DNA of 64,000 nucleotides from Nereocystis luetkeana (GCA_031213475.1 JARUPZ010000010.1:3499970-3563969), one strand, 5' to 3'. Numbered from the stretch's first letter, positions 45,797 to 58,186 are shown. The notes: generated from the sequence alone by a model not told the origin. A program made the numbers and translations.

Positions 45797-45976
45797 CAGA
45801 GCAACGGCAGCCGCAATGGCAGGTAGGTTTCATCACATACCCGGTACATCGTAGACCGCATCGTATCATATCCACCGCAGAAACAGGAGTAGTGCTGCTA
45901 CCCTGTACCTGTAAGGATCGTTTTGGGAGTCGCGTAGGTTTACCTCGAGTACCTCGGATCTGAAAATTCAACCGTT

Positions 45977-46228
45977 GAAGGCGTTTTTCGATAGTCGTTC
46001 GCCCTGTTTTTTCTGAGGCTCTTCACTTAAGGAGCTCCATACCCCACCGGAATGCTGACGTTAGCAAAAACAAAATTGATGCCGGTGAATAATGTCACGG
46101 CCCAAGTACACTAAAAAGTCATCTTGTCGAAACAAGATTGGAATTCCGATGATTTTGGGCCAAGGAACCTCATCATTAGAGAGTATTTTAATGGAAATGT
46201 GCTACCTCTATCGTAGAACGCGTCCTTT
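45977..46228 (+). mobile_element. MITE family B copy
   Basis: Second copy only 180 bp after the previous one. GAGGCTCTTCACTTAAGGAG inside and TACCTCTATCGTAGAACGCG at the right end; left end GGCGTTTTTCGATAG worn. Confidence 0.8.
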
Positions 46229-46465
46229 TGTGTGTATGTTCCCCAAAACAAAGAAACTCGAATACTCCTAAAATGTGGTACGATAAACCTGTATACCGTG
46301 CGAATCGATAGCCGACACTTAGACAGGCAGGCTGGGCCAACTTCGAGATTTGAAAGGAGCCCTGCGCCTTGAGCTACGCAGTCGGGCCCCACCCGCGACA
46401 ACCGCATGAACACCTACGCTTGTACCAGAGCTAGTACGATTAGCAAAGTCTCCGCAAATAAATAG

Positions 46466-46949
46466 GCTAGAGCGCTAGAGCGCATTGATCATAACAAAAT
46501 GGGATTCCCTGATAGATGCATGGGCCGCCCAGAGGCATTGGCTAACGCCGCTGCTGAGGTCGTCACCTGCCGCTCGCAAACGGCCGTGCCAGGTCGCATC
46601 TGGCTACAAGGCCTTGACCCCATGGCATTTAAATTTGCGATATAGTATGTTGTGGCGTTGCTTGGCAGGCTCGCTCCCTGCTCCACACCAAATCGAAGTA
46701 ATGATCAAACATCCAATAACAGTCGCTGCAGGAGCAGCAAATCAGCAGCATCGCGTAATCAAGGGGCATCGGAAGTCCTCCTTCAGGCCGTCGGAAAGAC
46801 TTGGAAGGATAAGAGCCCGCGCACCAGGAAGTACTGAGGCACGAGTGCAAAGCTCCTCCCGAAAGCACGCCGGTCGCAGCAAGGGTCGGAGGCAGGCTGC
46901 TGCCGCGAGGAGGTGTGTCGAAGTGTCGAACGCCCCGTATAATCGTTAA
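46466..46949 (+). CDS. Candidate coding block, unknown, perhaps a pseudogene
   Basis: After a possible acceptor (CAAATAAATAG) the frame reads ALERIDHNKMGFPDRCMGR, then PEALANAAAEVVTCRSQTAV to a TAG at 46643-46645. The same frame past the stop becomes protein-like again (QGASEVLLQAVGKTWKDK to 46837). Another frame takes over with ARVQSSSRKHAGRSKGRR, ending 46949. G/C third positions favour these readings. No family recognised; a stop and a frame change suggest either small exons or a decayed gene. Confidence 0.3.
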
Positions 46950-47787
46950 TTGATACCCGCAATACAAGTGAACCATTGTTACAAGATGTTTACAGCAGTG
47001 TTGCGCTGTTTCTCTAGTCCGCCAAATAATAGTTGTCGAGCTCCCGTTGATCTCCTTCCCTTGTTACACTCCCTGCAACCAAAATATGTGTCTTTCTGCG
47101 CGACGTGCGGAACTGGTATTTCGTAGTTGTGAGGCGAAACCTCAATACCTGCAGTGCTGCTGTACGTATTACCAGATATATTAATAGCAGTAATACGTAG
47201 TTTAGTCTGCCATGACGATTGAACTCTAGTGTCTTATTTCTCTTCTCTTTCGTCCTGTCTTGCGCTGTTGCTCTCGTCCGTCTACCATGGTTCGTTGTGG
47301 AGCCTCCCTAATTTTCCCTTGCCTATTATTGCCATACTCCCTGCTGTGTCAGTGTGCTTGCGTGAAACTACTGCAGAATATCGTCGATAATTGGCTCAAA
47401 TGCCTGGAGTACTGCATGTAGTCTAGTCTGCCATGTGGTTGTCGAGCGAATTTATATTTATAAGCCATCGTACGGTTCTAGTTATATTCGCTTGACTACC
47501 CATTTTTTTCCTGGTTTGTTGTGCCATTGCGTTTCTTGCAGGAGTCGTCGCAAACCGGTACCCTGGTCATCTGTCGTCAAGGCAGCGCTCCTGTCTTGGC
47601 GTGCGACCATCATTGACGTGTGGTTGACAGGAGCACTTTCACTGTGATGGGTAGACCTTTGCCGGCCACCTACCAACACGGACACCACCACCTCATCCGA
47701 GTGCTTCAGCTACGACCGGTCAACTGTACTTGACCTGTCGGTTCAGGGTGAAACTGATATCTGCCTCTGCGAAGATTGCCACTATGA

Positions 47788-48099
47788 ACAGAGGGCGGCC
47801 GTCGTCCGCTCGGCTGTTTTATTCTTGCAAGAGAACAGATCGCGTGTGCGCACGTCATCTGCGTACCGGAGAGCAAGTGCCCGCGTTGGTTCGCCAAACA
47901 GCGCAAACGGCAGCGTGGAGTCTCCAACGAGCGCGAACGTACGTTAGCCAAACAGCGCAATCAACACGTTGGGCCCTCCGGCAAGCACGGGCTCGGCCGC
48001 GAGCGCGAAGACAACGACTTAACCGGCTGGCGCGGAAGACGGCGCTTCGATCCGGGGCGAAGGATCTCCCGTAAACGCCACTGTATCCCAGATCGCTAG
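47788..48099 (+). CDS. Candidate exon of a strongly basic protein, with stop
   Basis: An open frame without its own Met, from after a TGA at 47785 to the TAG at 48097-48099, with about 75% G/C in third positions. Reads REQIACAHVICVPESKCPRW, FAKQRKRQRGVSNERERTLA and ends RRFDPGRRISRKRHCIPD. Lys/Arg-rich, likely nucleic-acid binding or nuclear if real. Competing frames are open on both strands because of the GC content. Upstream exons were not found; an acceptor at GAACAGAG or TTCTTGCAAG is possible. Confidence 0.35.
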   Translation, partial: TEGGRRPLGCFILAREQIACAHVICVPESKCPRWFAKQRKRQRGVSNERERTLAKQRNQHVGPSGKHGLGREREDNDLTGWRGRRRFDPGRRISRKRHCIPDR

Positions 48100-48498
48100 A
48101 GACCCTGGTGTCCGGGGAGGCAAGCGTAAGCGACCCCGTGTAGCTTAGACGCACCACGTTTTCTACGCCATCGAGGCTGGTTCGCACTACTATCCGCCTC
48201 TCTGCATCAGCACTAGCATTGGTGCAGCTAACGTGCCACGGAATCTATGGTTGAGCTTGGTTGGGTTGGGTTGGGTCGGGTTGGGTTTGTTTTGGTTGTG
48301 TTGTGTTACGCTGCGTCGCGTTAGGGATCTCGGTGCCCATAATAAGAACAAACAGGCCCGCGTAGATTCGATGCAGCGCGTTTCTACGCTTGGGCCGGTG
48401 TTCATGTGCTTTGACCCTTCCTATACCGTGCAACAGCATACATGTTTCAATCGGCTGGTGATGTTTCTTCACTTACTTGCGTTGTACTGTTTGATGTA

Positions 48499-48598
48499 AT
48501 TACGGGGGACCATAGTTAATAGGACCTATCGTAAACATAAAAACCTATATATTCAAGCATTTTTACTCACAATATTTGGTCCTATTAACTATGGTACC
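48499..48598 (-). mobile_element. MITE family A copy, right end worn
   Basis: ATTACGGGGGACCATAGTTA at left, CCTATTAACTATGGTACC at right, where the terminal CCCCGTAAT is lost. Confidence 0.85.
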
Positions 48599-48599
48599 T

Positions 48600-49592
48600 A
48601 AACAAAAATAGTGGCGAACCTCGCGATCGTTCGCTTGCGATCGTCGTGGCTTTGTTCGACGAGTCTTGAGTCTGTGCCGCTGTATCTGGTACCAGGTGGC
48701 ATCATTACAACAACACTAAAACTACGAAACTACAAAATGTCAAAACCTAGGGAACATCAGGTCAACAACAGCCCTGCTTCACGGTAAACGCATTTTGGAA
48801 AGACTTTAAGTGTAGTATTTCCGGACAGAATCGGTAAAAAACATATCGGCAAACTGGTTGGAAGAGACACTCGACACCAAATGAAACCACCCTGAAAAAG
48901 ATCGTCGTGTTGACCCAGGGGTGTCACCGTACGTACTTCACCCATCATGAGGATCGATATTAGAACACCTGCGAACGATTGACCATTATGTTTACGTAAC
49001 TGGGTATCAACTACCGTATCGTAACTTTCATTCGCGGACACCTTATACGTATATTTTCTGAAAACGGAATATATATGGAGCAAGCACGCCTTGTGAGCGT
49101 GCCTGGCGTACGACGCCGCTCGAAGAGTTGAGTTTCAAATATTTAGTCGGTCGTACTCACAGCTCACCTCTTTGAGCAATTAGTTGAGGAAATCAGGACT
49201 CACTTCGGTACGCCTTGTTTAGGTTGTCGTATATCGTTTACCGCGGTGTCCAACCACCACAGTAATGCAGGGTAATTATTGGATGGTAACTGGCCACCTT
49301 GGTACTCATCGGTACAGGAACCGGCTACCACTCACTGGTAATACACGGTAACATAGTTTCGTGCCGATCAGGCGGTTCCGCGAGGATGGCCGAGAAGCTC
49401 CCAAGCAGGTAATGGTAGGGGGGCGCCAAAACAAAATGCGTTTGTCGTTTCCGTCGCGGCGGAACAAACGGAGCCTGGTGACTCTCTGCAGGTTAGGTCC
49501 AAGTGGAGGTCGTGGTACCCATTAAATTTATTAAACTTGTACCGAGAGAGCAACAAAAACAACGAACAAGAACAACAATGACGACGACGACG

Positions 49593-49623
<31 letters not shown>

Positions 49624-50940
49624 GAACAACAACAACAAGAACAAACGATCACAACAACCCTAACGAAAACAAAACTATCCAGATTTTGGAGCCCGCAGGC
49701 TTGACCTATATCAGGCTCTTTTGTTTTCAAAAGTTTTTTTTCTGGACAAAGCACCGTTCGCGGCGTGCGTTTTTTTACTTCGACTTAGTACAACCTGGTT
49801 TTGATCCAAATGGATCGGGTACACCTGATAGTGGATCGGGTACACCTGATAGTGGCCACAACCCATAAAAATAGCAGGCTTGTTTCCAGTAGTAGTCCGA
49901 AAACCAAACATTCAGAACAAAAAATATATAAGAACAAAAAAATACAACCCTGACACAAACAACATATATATATATGGTCGCCAAGGGAGAATTGCACCCT
50001 GGGGCTAGTGAATCAAAATTGACCGCCTCGCCCACTCTGGGGTAGATGGTCATATCGAATCGAGGTGTTTGCGGTCGTTCATTCCACCTTACTTACCGTA
50101 CTGCAGGTGGCAACTGTACACTAGCGCGATATTTGGTTGGGTGGTATAACCAGAAACCGGAAAGAGGCCGATATTTGCACGGGAACTGCTTGGGTGGGAA
50201 TGGGATAACACGATTTTCTCGGGAACGATTAGGGTGGGAATGGAATGGGAGAAGAACGTGATTTGCTTGGCAACGGTTTAGACGGGAGTGGCACCCGCAA
50301 CTTCGACCTCGTGTACCCGTTTTCACAGTAAGCTAACTGCTGTTTTTGTGTGCGGAGACGATGACCTTGAGCCAAAAAGTCTGGCTTGTGGCTATCTCAT
50401 TATTTCATCAAATTGTGAAGTAAGTCAGCTTTGAGTTCGGCAGATTAAATAGTCGATACACTAAGCTTTGCAAGCTAGCTGCGTAATAAGTCTCTTCTGT
50501 ACCCCTTTTTACCGAAGGTGACAATTTGTATGATAAGACGTTGGCGCGTATTCTATACCCTGGTATATACTTCCTCGTTAGGGATATAGGCCAATGACTC
50601 CCCTGGATGCCAACCGGGTCAACAGGACAATACAATTATCATTCCGCGCGCTGATACTTTAAAACCAATGTACGGTAGAGAAATATCACGATTCAACATA
50701 CATGTTGAAATCCTTTCGTTTTACAATTCATTAATTATTGAATGAATACTGTTGAGTTTTTGTATGGGATGGTTCTAACTGCGAGTAATTTTTCTAGGGG
50801 ATGAGCTGCTGCTGCTGCTGCTGTGATGCTTAGCTTGTATTTGATATGGCGCGAGATGATTGTTTAGAGTGGATGACAGAAACAACTCGCTGCCTCATAG
50901 CTAGCGAAGAATGTGGGATACTTCCGTTTTATGTGCTTGC
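48600..50940. other. No gene seen; simple repeats
   Basis: Contains a GAC/AAC tract (49556-49655), two tandem copies of GGATCGGGTACACCTGATAGT (49817-49858), and a loose 40 bp repeat around GGGTGGGAATGG (50160-50290). GGTTGGGTTGGGTCGGG lies just outside, at 48259-48290. Confidence 0.5.
49556..49655. repeat. GAC/AAC trinucleotide tract
   Basis: ACGACGACGAC followed by about ten AAC units and interrupted AAC/AAG units. The long Thr and Cys runs in open frames here are artefacts. Confidence 0.95.
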
Positions 50941-50944
50941 CTAA

Positions 50945-52055
50945 ATGTTTGCTTGCTGGCGACGAAGCGGAAGCTTTTCCTGCGCACGGTACTCTATCAA
51001 AGTAAGTGCGGACTATCGATAGTCGTGCATATCTACGTATTTTAATTTTCCTAGCGGAGAGAAAGCAACAAAGAAAGCTTAAATATTACTACTCGTGTAT
51101 AGAATACTCCTACGTTTACTGCTGTCAGGAAGAAGATTGCCCGCAAAGAACTAGCAGAGATCAAGCGAAACAACCAGCTAGTCCAGCGAAAGGCTCAGTT
51201 GGCGATCGTCCTCTCCATACAATTGAATGCATCTTTCTATATGACGCTGTATTGGATCCTATCATCTTCACCCATTCGTTATGCCGCTGTCGTAAGTTAG
51301 TTGTTGATTGCAGCATCCCTGTACTTCAACACGTTGTACCATACAATATCGTAAAACCATAATCCGTAGCTAATTCGAACGTACAAGTTCACTCATTATT
51401 AAGAGTAGCATTGTCGTTGCTGTTGGACGAACTAAAAAAGTGCACGTATGTGTCGGCGGCACCTTGAACTAGAAATCCTGAAGCGGAGACGGCAAGACAA
51501 GGAGATGAAAGCAATAATTCCCGGCAACGTTCGAAACGTTTGAGTCATGGCTTCTCGTGCTTCGTGTTCAACTCTGTGGACGACGAAATATTGTTTTATT
51601 TTACATTGATTAATACATTGTGCCAGGTGGCAAAGAGTAACGAGGACGTCCAAATTTATTCCTTGCTGGTTTCTTGAACCAGCTCCTATTAATAGTGTTT
51701 CTTTATTTCCACTCAAACCTTCGAATTTAGTGCGCCCCCCGGCAGTGCCATAACATTGATGGTCATGATATTATGCCTGCATATCCGCGGAGCATTACGG
51801 GCATATGGGCGAAGATGCACTTGTTCCTTGTTCAATGAATCTGACCCCAGTGGTTTCTTTATCTTCACTCAACAACTACAGTTTATTTTATGTACTGTCG
51901 CATTGGCGTCCCGCGCTGTATTCAGTACGCCGTCCTGGTTGTCGAGAACCCAAGCTTTGATTATCGTCGTAGGGGCTGTGTTTTATCCTCACAGCAGTGT
52001 GACAGGGCGAGGCACCCCAGGAGTGGGAGCAACGCGCCACAACACTCTGCTCTGA
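50945..52055 (+). CDS. Small multi-pass membrane protein, three exons, 129 aa
   Basis: Exons 50945-51001 (19 codons, MFACWRRSGSFSCARYSIK, donor AAA|GTAAGT), 51133-51291 (53 codons, donor GTC|GTAAGT) and 51882-52055 (57 codons and TGA; acceptor CAACAACTACAG). All junctions are phase 0. The second exon is a basic amphipathic stretch (KIARKELAEIKRNNQLVQRK) followed by a membrane helix (AIVLSIQLNASFYMTLYWIL). The third has two hydrophobic stretches (FILCTVALASRAVF; ALIIVVGAVFY) and ends GVGATRHNTLL. A charged coiled-coil-like stretch entering a first helix recalls Get1/WRB or TMCO1-type ER proteins, but that is shape only. The acceptor of exon 2 is uncertain by 4 nt, and the Arg/Ser-rich start could be a targeting peptide. 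Confidence 0.55.
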
Positions 52056-52059
52056 GAAA

Positions 52060-53004
52060 GACTCCTTCCTCCTGCGAAATACGGTACTGTACCGGTTCGG
52101 ACAGTCTATCCTCTCTATGGGGTCCAGCCATAGGGAAAGCGGTAACGAAAGGACATCGAATTTAATAGCATCGTTTGTTGCCGGTAGTCTACGCCCCTTC
52201 ACGCCTTTAGTGCTGCACTGCCGAGCCGTACATAATCATATTTGTAGCTATCATTCCAACAGATTTGTCCCAAGGACGGGGGTGTGGTCTAGAAGAGGTT
52301 GAGTGGGGCCGAAAAATATTTGGGAAGCGTTGGTACACGAGGTAAAACACCTTTCAGCCTTGCCGCGCCAATAATACGTGAACAGGTTTACCTATCTATG
52401 CTGCTGTATGGCTTGCGCTAGGCACCAAGGAATACCCAACAATGCATCCAGTATATCTCATGAGGGTGTACCTTGATTTCCTTCTTTCGGCGAAGGCTAA
52501 TGAGCGATCAACGTTGGAGTCCACGCTACACACTGTCGGATGGCAAACTAGGGGCAGCACTACGATATATAAATATATGCCTGCACCAATATGACCCAAC
52601 GCTTCGGGATACGGTTCTGCGTTCGAATTCCTTTGAGCTCTACAGTGCACCGTTCCCCTATTTTGGCTTCGCTTTCATACGAGAAGGAGTAGAGCCTGCG
52701 AAGGGTTACTGACCGAGCTACCGGGGAATTAATAATCGATTTAACACCCAGCACAGACAGGGTAATCCTCAAGGCACCGGGGCTGTCCATAATCGTATTG
52801 TTCATATTCCCCTTTTTTCCAATTTAGGTTCTACTGCTGCTGTAGAGTAAACTGAAGTAACCTGGTCCATCCTGCATTGATTGGTAGTAGTAGTAAAAGG
52901 GTGGACACGCGTTGATCGTGTCATAGATCGTGTGGTGTTGTGTTTCAGAATGCCAACTACCGTGATGGAACCGTAAAAATAAGGAGTGGGCTTAGTCGCG
53001 CCCT
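52060..53004. other. No gene seen
   Basis: Only short frames. CTGCTGCTG and TAGTAGTAG micro-repeats near 52835-52895. Confidence 0.5.
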
Positions 53005-53111
53005 ATTACGGGGGACCATAGTAAATAGGACCAAATATTGTTAGTAGAAATGGTTAAATGTATAGGCTTTTGTGTAGACCACAGGTCCCATTAACTATGG
53101 TCCCCCGTAAT
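53005..53111 (+). mobile_element. MITE family A copy (left member of a pair)
   Basis: ATTACGGGGGACCATAGTAA … TTAACTATGGTCCCCCGTAA, TA-flanked, interior GGACCAAATATTGTTAGTAG. Confidence 0.92.
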
Positions 53112-53150
53112 ATGTGTGACAATGGGGGGGGTGCCCAGCGAGATACTATT

Positions 53151-53256
53151 ATTACGGGGGGCCGTAGTAAATAGGACCAAATGTTGTTAGTAAAAATAGT
53201 GAAACATGTAGGTTTTTGAGGGTACGGTAGATCCTAGTCACTATGGTCCCCCGTAG
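53151..53256 (+). mobile_element. MITE family A copy (right member of a pair)
   Basis: Same orientation as the copy 40 bp to its left and more diverged (GGGGGGCCGTAGTAAATAGG; GTCACTATGGTCCCCCGTAG). Confidence 0.9.
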
Positions 53257-53696
53257 CAGTGAGCTGGAGCTGTGTGGCTCGAAGGTCCACGGGTGGGAAC
53301 ACAGACTCAATAGCAAACTCGCTATAACACCAATAATATACCCTGAAATAAGAATTATCGGGTCAAAAGGGTAGGCGGTCACGGATGTGTAACGCACAGG
53401 GCACAGCAACAACAGCGATCACCACCCGCGAACTCCAGCACCAGCATCTATTGGGTAGGTATGTTAAAGGAGCACTACTTACTCTCTAAACGCCCGCCAT
53501 CGGTGGGCAGTCAACACGATATAGTCGACGGTTGTGTGATCTGGGGTTCCGTGTTTTACTGAGTTTTGTGAAGAAATAGGGCTGCAGCAAGCCGACACAT
53601 CGTTATCCGCAACGCTACAACCGTTCGACACGCCTGCAACTAACTCCTAGGAGGGCCTAGTAGCTCGTACGAGTCATCGTCTGGGACCACATGAAG

Positions 53697-53946
53697 CGCC
53701 CTACGACACAGGTTCACCCTAACGTTTTTGAGGCTCCTCGCTTGAGCAACCCCGTAACTCCCCCGAAAACTGCCTTGAGCAAAAACCAAGTTGCATCCCG
53801 ATGAAGAGTCTCATGGCTCAAGCATACAAAATCGTATTTTTCCGAATCAAGATTAGCACTGCGACGATTTTGGGGTGGGGAACCCCTTTATTCCATAAAT
53901 AATCCGGCGGAAATGTGCTACCCCTATCTATCGTAGAACACGTCCA
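53697..53946 (+). mobile_element. MITE family B copy
   Basis: CGCCCTACGACACAGGTTCA … CTATCTATCGTAGAACACGT; interior GAGGCTCCTCGCTTGAGCAA and GGAACCCCTTTATTCC. Confidence 0.82.
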
Positions 53947-56643
53947 CGATGTAACACATGTTATTAATGCGACATCGAAATCCACACCTGGTACATGCCG
54001 CATGGCTCAGGATGCAGCCTCCCCCCCTTTCCCACGTCGTCGGGAAACTCCGGAAGGCGGGTTCCTTGTTTTCCAGGGCCGAGTACAACATTTTGTGCAC
54101 AAATAAATACGTCTTCGCTGGTAAACCCGCCACTCGATACATAATCAACGTATTTATTTGTAGTCAACCTGTTTTGTTTGTTAGCACATGGACGGCGAGA
54201 TGCATGCGTATCTATTTTATATCCACAGTCATAACGTACGGATACGAGAATATGATTAACTTAGTTTGGAGGTTCAGGAAATTAAATGCGGCAGATGCAA
54301 TAATAGGCGGCTATATGTAACCGGTGTGTCCCACACGTAGTATAGGTTAAATGGTACGTATTCAACACGTCACCATCATCAGTAACGATGCTGAGAACGT
54401 TACTACAGGGAACAGTACGGGCTACGGTTGAGTACCCTCGCCTGTATAGCGTGGGCATTGTCCCGAGACGATCGAGTGTCGGCCCTTTCCACTTCTATTC
54501 ACTTTTCCCCTTATTCTTCTCTTTACCGCTTATTATCTTCTCCGCTTCTGACAGAATCTCCTGTTCATATCTGAGATCAACCATCCTTCCATATTAATGA
54601 CCGCAAAATAAGCGCTAATTTCATAAGTAAGTACCTATTTTCTTCTCTCTCCCAAGTTATGTTTAATGACATTTATTTAGGTGCCCTCTCTGGCATACCT
54701 CTTCACAGACAGAAGCAAATACTCGACGTACGCATAGATAGGTCTTGATCATTCTTGACTCCTAAAATAGTATTTGTGCAGGTGCCTCGGGGTTGAGGCG
54801 GTCGTAGTCTTTGTGCAGGTAGGTGCCTCAGGCGGTCTAGACTGTGCTATGGGCCTTAGGAGGTCGCCATGCGGCAGATAGATCCCGATATTTCGACCGT
54901 CCCTGCACGGACCTGCGTAGAGGTTGTCACAATTAATTGTCTTTACGGTTTCTCCATGATGTCGCTGCCTTCGCGCGGGACTGAATGCGTTGTACCATTT
55001 ATTTGTCATTTATGTTGCTTTGTTTTAATCAGTTTGTTTTTCACCGTAAGTAAGCGTTACTCACGGAGGCGGGTTGATGTGTCGACGTCGAAATCTCTAG
55101 GTGTATATTTTTTGCCGCCGAAGTGCCGTAGATCCATACGTAGAGTACTATAAATAGGGAAGGGGAGATATACGAGCTGGGCCAGCCTAAAATGGATACA
55201 CCATCGGCACGTCGTATCTCTCGTGATCGACTACGAATTACGTATAATACCTAAAAGTTGGAGGCTCTAGCCCTGACACAACACTGCAGGTGTGAAAAAT
55301 TATACATATATTATATTTATAAATTTTGAATAAAAAATTTGACATGATTTTAATTCGACTCGACCTCGACGAGAGATGTTGGCGAACACTCACAAACACC
55401 CACTTTTCAACGCAAAAATCGCAACCATCGCCGTTTCCGATCAAGGCGTAAATAGGTTGAGACCTGGTTGAATACACTGCGAGAAGACCGATATTATTCT
55501 TAGTTTCAGTGCCCTATTATTCGGCACTCGTCGAGAGATATCGCCAAAAAAACACGATTTACATACATAATCATAAATTATCACAACCATTTTGTTTCCT
55601 GCGATGTCGCGCTTAAATTGACGAGCGAGTTTCGATCTGAAAAATGTACCTCCTATTTGATCGACGTATACTATGCGGACACAAGGAAAACGAACCCTTA
55701 GTCAACGTACGGTTGCCTTAGCGTTTTTCCGGGTCTTTGTATCGGTCTTAACGTCTCGAACAAAAAAACAAAACAAAAAGGGTTTGCTTTCCATTTGTGG
55801 GTTGTTGGTGCATGAATAACACCGTGTCAAAAAATCGAACCCAAATACAGACGTTAAATTGAGCGGGGCGCGGGCAATCAACCGATTCGGCAGAACCTTG
55901 GCTGGCCCAGATAGTAAATATGTATACACCTGGCATATATACCTGGTGTATATAGACCTCCGCAGGGCCCAACCAATTGGATCACTATGACACTTTTTTT
56001 TTTTTACTAGGCTAGGTATGATTCGTTAACATGCCCTAAGTGCGCATCTTTCCCGCTCCTTTCACCATATATATATACATATCTTGATGGTATACCCAGC
56101 AAAAAAAACGTGACTAAACCACAACACTCTCCCTCGAAAAAAGCCGGAACCGTATGTTCAGTCTGTGGCGATGAAGACCCAATTCTCCAGCTATATTAAT
56201 AACTTTTCTGTTTTTCGCACCCGACGAGTATTGCTGCCACGTTCCTAAGCACGGACGAGGGGCAAGCCACGCATAACCCTCGGTGGATGGTGTGGATGGC
56301 GCGCTTGGAGCAATTTCTGACGCAGCACAAATACGTATATATACGGTGCATACCTCATATTTCGGTATATATATGTGGCGATGACTCAATCCTTTTGGGA
56401 ACACGAACCGTGTCAAACCAAGTCAAGTTTAATTTCACCCGGCAGTCTGCAGTATGAGTGCGGTCTCCGGGCATCATTATTAACAGGGTAAACGCCAAAA
56501 AAAGGTATCCCTGTGGAATTTTAGATATTGCAACTTGTACTAATGGTTGCTCTCGGGAAGGCTATCTGACCCTGCTGCTGATTGGTCATCGCACGATCGT
56601 ACATATCATATAGCTGGCTGAAAGGTACATAGTACGCCTCTCT

Positions 56644-56913
56644 ATGTCTACTCAAGTTGGACTTGATGGTGTTGGTTTTGATAGTACTCTACATGGCTCA
56701 CCCGCCGTGTCGTATGGTTCCAACCGTAGGAATTACTTCCATTTCCAACCACGCAGTCGCGGAGGCAGTAGTAGTCGTCAAAATGGATCACCGTTTTCTC
56801 CCCTCCCCAGTCCCCAATATTTTCAGTACATCATAACTGCGGAACAACGGCAATACTATCAAGCGCTTGGAAGGAGGACGGAGGGCTGCAGCTCGAGCGG
56901 CGCATCACCCTGA
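56644..56913 (+). CDS. Candidate small protein or first exon, unknown
   Basis: ATG-started frame of 89 codons reading MSTQVGLDGVGFDSTLHGS, then Arg/Ser-rich and aromatic segments (SPQYFQYIITAEQRQYYQAL) and a TGA. The composition is protein-like, but codon preference is weaker than in the firm exons and no motif is known. Following frames up to 57386 are Pro/Ser/Thr-rich and may be continuation or chance. Confidence 0.25.
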   Translation: MSTQVGLDGVGFDSTLHGSPAVSYGSNRRNYFHFQPRSRGGSSSRQNGSPFSPLPSPQYFQYIITAEQRQYYQALGRRTEGCSSSGASP

Positions 56914-57480
56914 CCGAAAACGCGTCAGTCTCTGGTCCCGGCGCGAGCTGCTACTATGATAACGCTTGCGCTTGCGTGTCTCAAATCGCGACTGCAACAA
57001 ACCACCGCATGTTGTGTTCGCCCGCCCTCTCACCAGCTCTACTCTGAAGTACCTGTACTCTAAGCTCAAACAGCAGCAAAGTGGAACGCCAGCCGCAGAG
57101 ACGCCGCGGTGTCCCCCTTTCTGTTCCGGACCGACTGATACCCATACGATACGAGCATCAAGATATATATGTAACCGTTCATACCACCCACCCTCTAACT
57201 ACCACAACCTCCCTGCTACCTGCCTCTGATCATATCGAAATGCACGCAGTATCCCAGCTAGCTGCATCACCCCTCGCACGATCACCCCCATTCTGCCTTG
57301 GTGGGTGTGCAGTACTGAGTTGTAGGACAACACTATCGATTTCCTACCGATACAACCCTCCACCGGTATTCCCCCCTCATTCATGAGGGACGGACCCCCC
57401 CCGATGAAACACGTATATATAGAGGAACTCGAAGAAAACATTATTTGTTTTTCCGGGATTCATTAGGCACCACCACGACG

Positions 57481-57814
57481 GAGCCGGCGTCGCCGGTGGC
57501 TTGGTAGGTTGTCAGCGTGCCTATCAAGATCGGTTTCGTGGGTTCAAGTCTCACTGTGTGCATGCTCGAAGGGACTGTTTCTTGCATAAAGAAATTGATC
57601 AGCGGAAAGCGCGAGAGCGTGAGTTAGCTACATTCGAGGAAAATCGATGAGCAGTGGGAATGCTGAACCCTATCTATGCGCGACAACAAGCAAAGGTACG
57701 TACCGGGGGGGAGAAGGGATGACACCTGTGACCACGGCTTGACCAGAAGGTCGCCGTGGGTAAAACCTCCTACGAGCTAGGCTGGAAAGTTAAAGTGATC
57801 TTAAAAACAAAACA
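57481..57814 (+). mobile_element. tRNA-derived SINE, family 1 copy
   Basis: A-box TGGCTTGGTAGG (57497-57508), B-box GGTTCAAGTCTC (57541), body AGCGGAAAGCGCGAGAGCGT and TGACCACGGCTTGACC, short A-rich tail TTAAAAACAAAAC. About 80% identical to the 28 kb copy. Confidence 0.88.
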
Positions 57815-58186
57815 GGTCACCACCCTAGGTGAGATCACCAAAGACCCAAAGCATGACCACCCAAGGTGGTGTCTGATTTCTCGGTCTGAGGATAAGACTT
57901 TTTCACGTGAGGCACGATGTATTCGACATCGCTTTGGTGTCTTCCTAAAAATGCGATCTTCGTTTGTTTACGAGCGAGGTAAACCTAATCCTGCAGGCGC
58001 GATGTCTCCGATATTGAAAAGGGAAGTGGGCTAGTGTTATGCTATCGCCATCATCAACTGGTATTTATATACCGTACGTGGCGGGCAAAAATCGAAGCGC
58101 GCATGTCTCCACGCCTACTACTGTGTCGGTGACAAGAAGACTCGTGTTGGACGGACTTGACCACAGGAGTGTTGTGATTAATGGTG

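Larger units (their letters stand above)
53950..58180. other. Largely no gene seen
   Basis: AT-rich with many 60-120 codon open frames, none splice-bounded. Exceptions (56644-56913 and the SINE at 57.5 kb) are entered separately. Confidence 0.45.

Noticed and set aside
49368-49754. Frames with Cys or Thr runs
   Set aside because: Products of the AAC/GAC tract.
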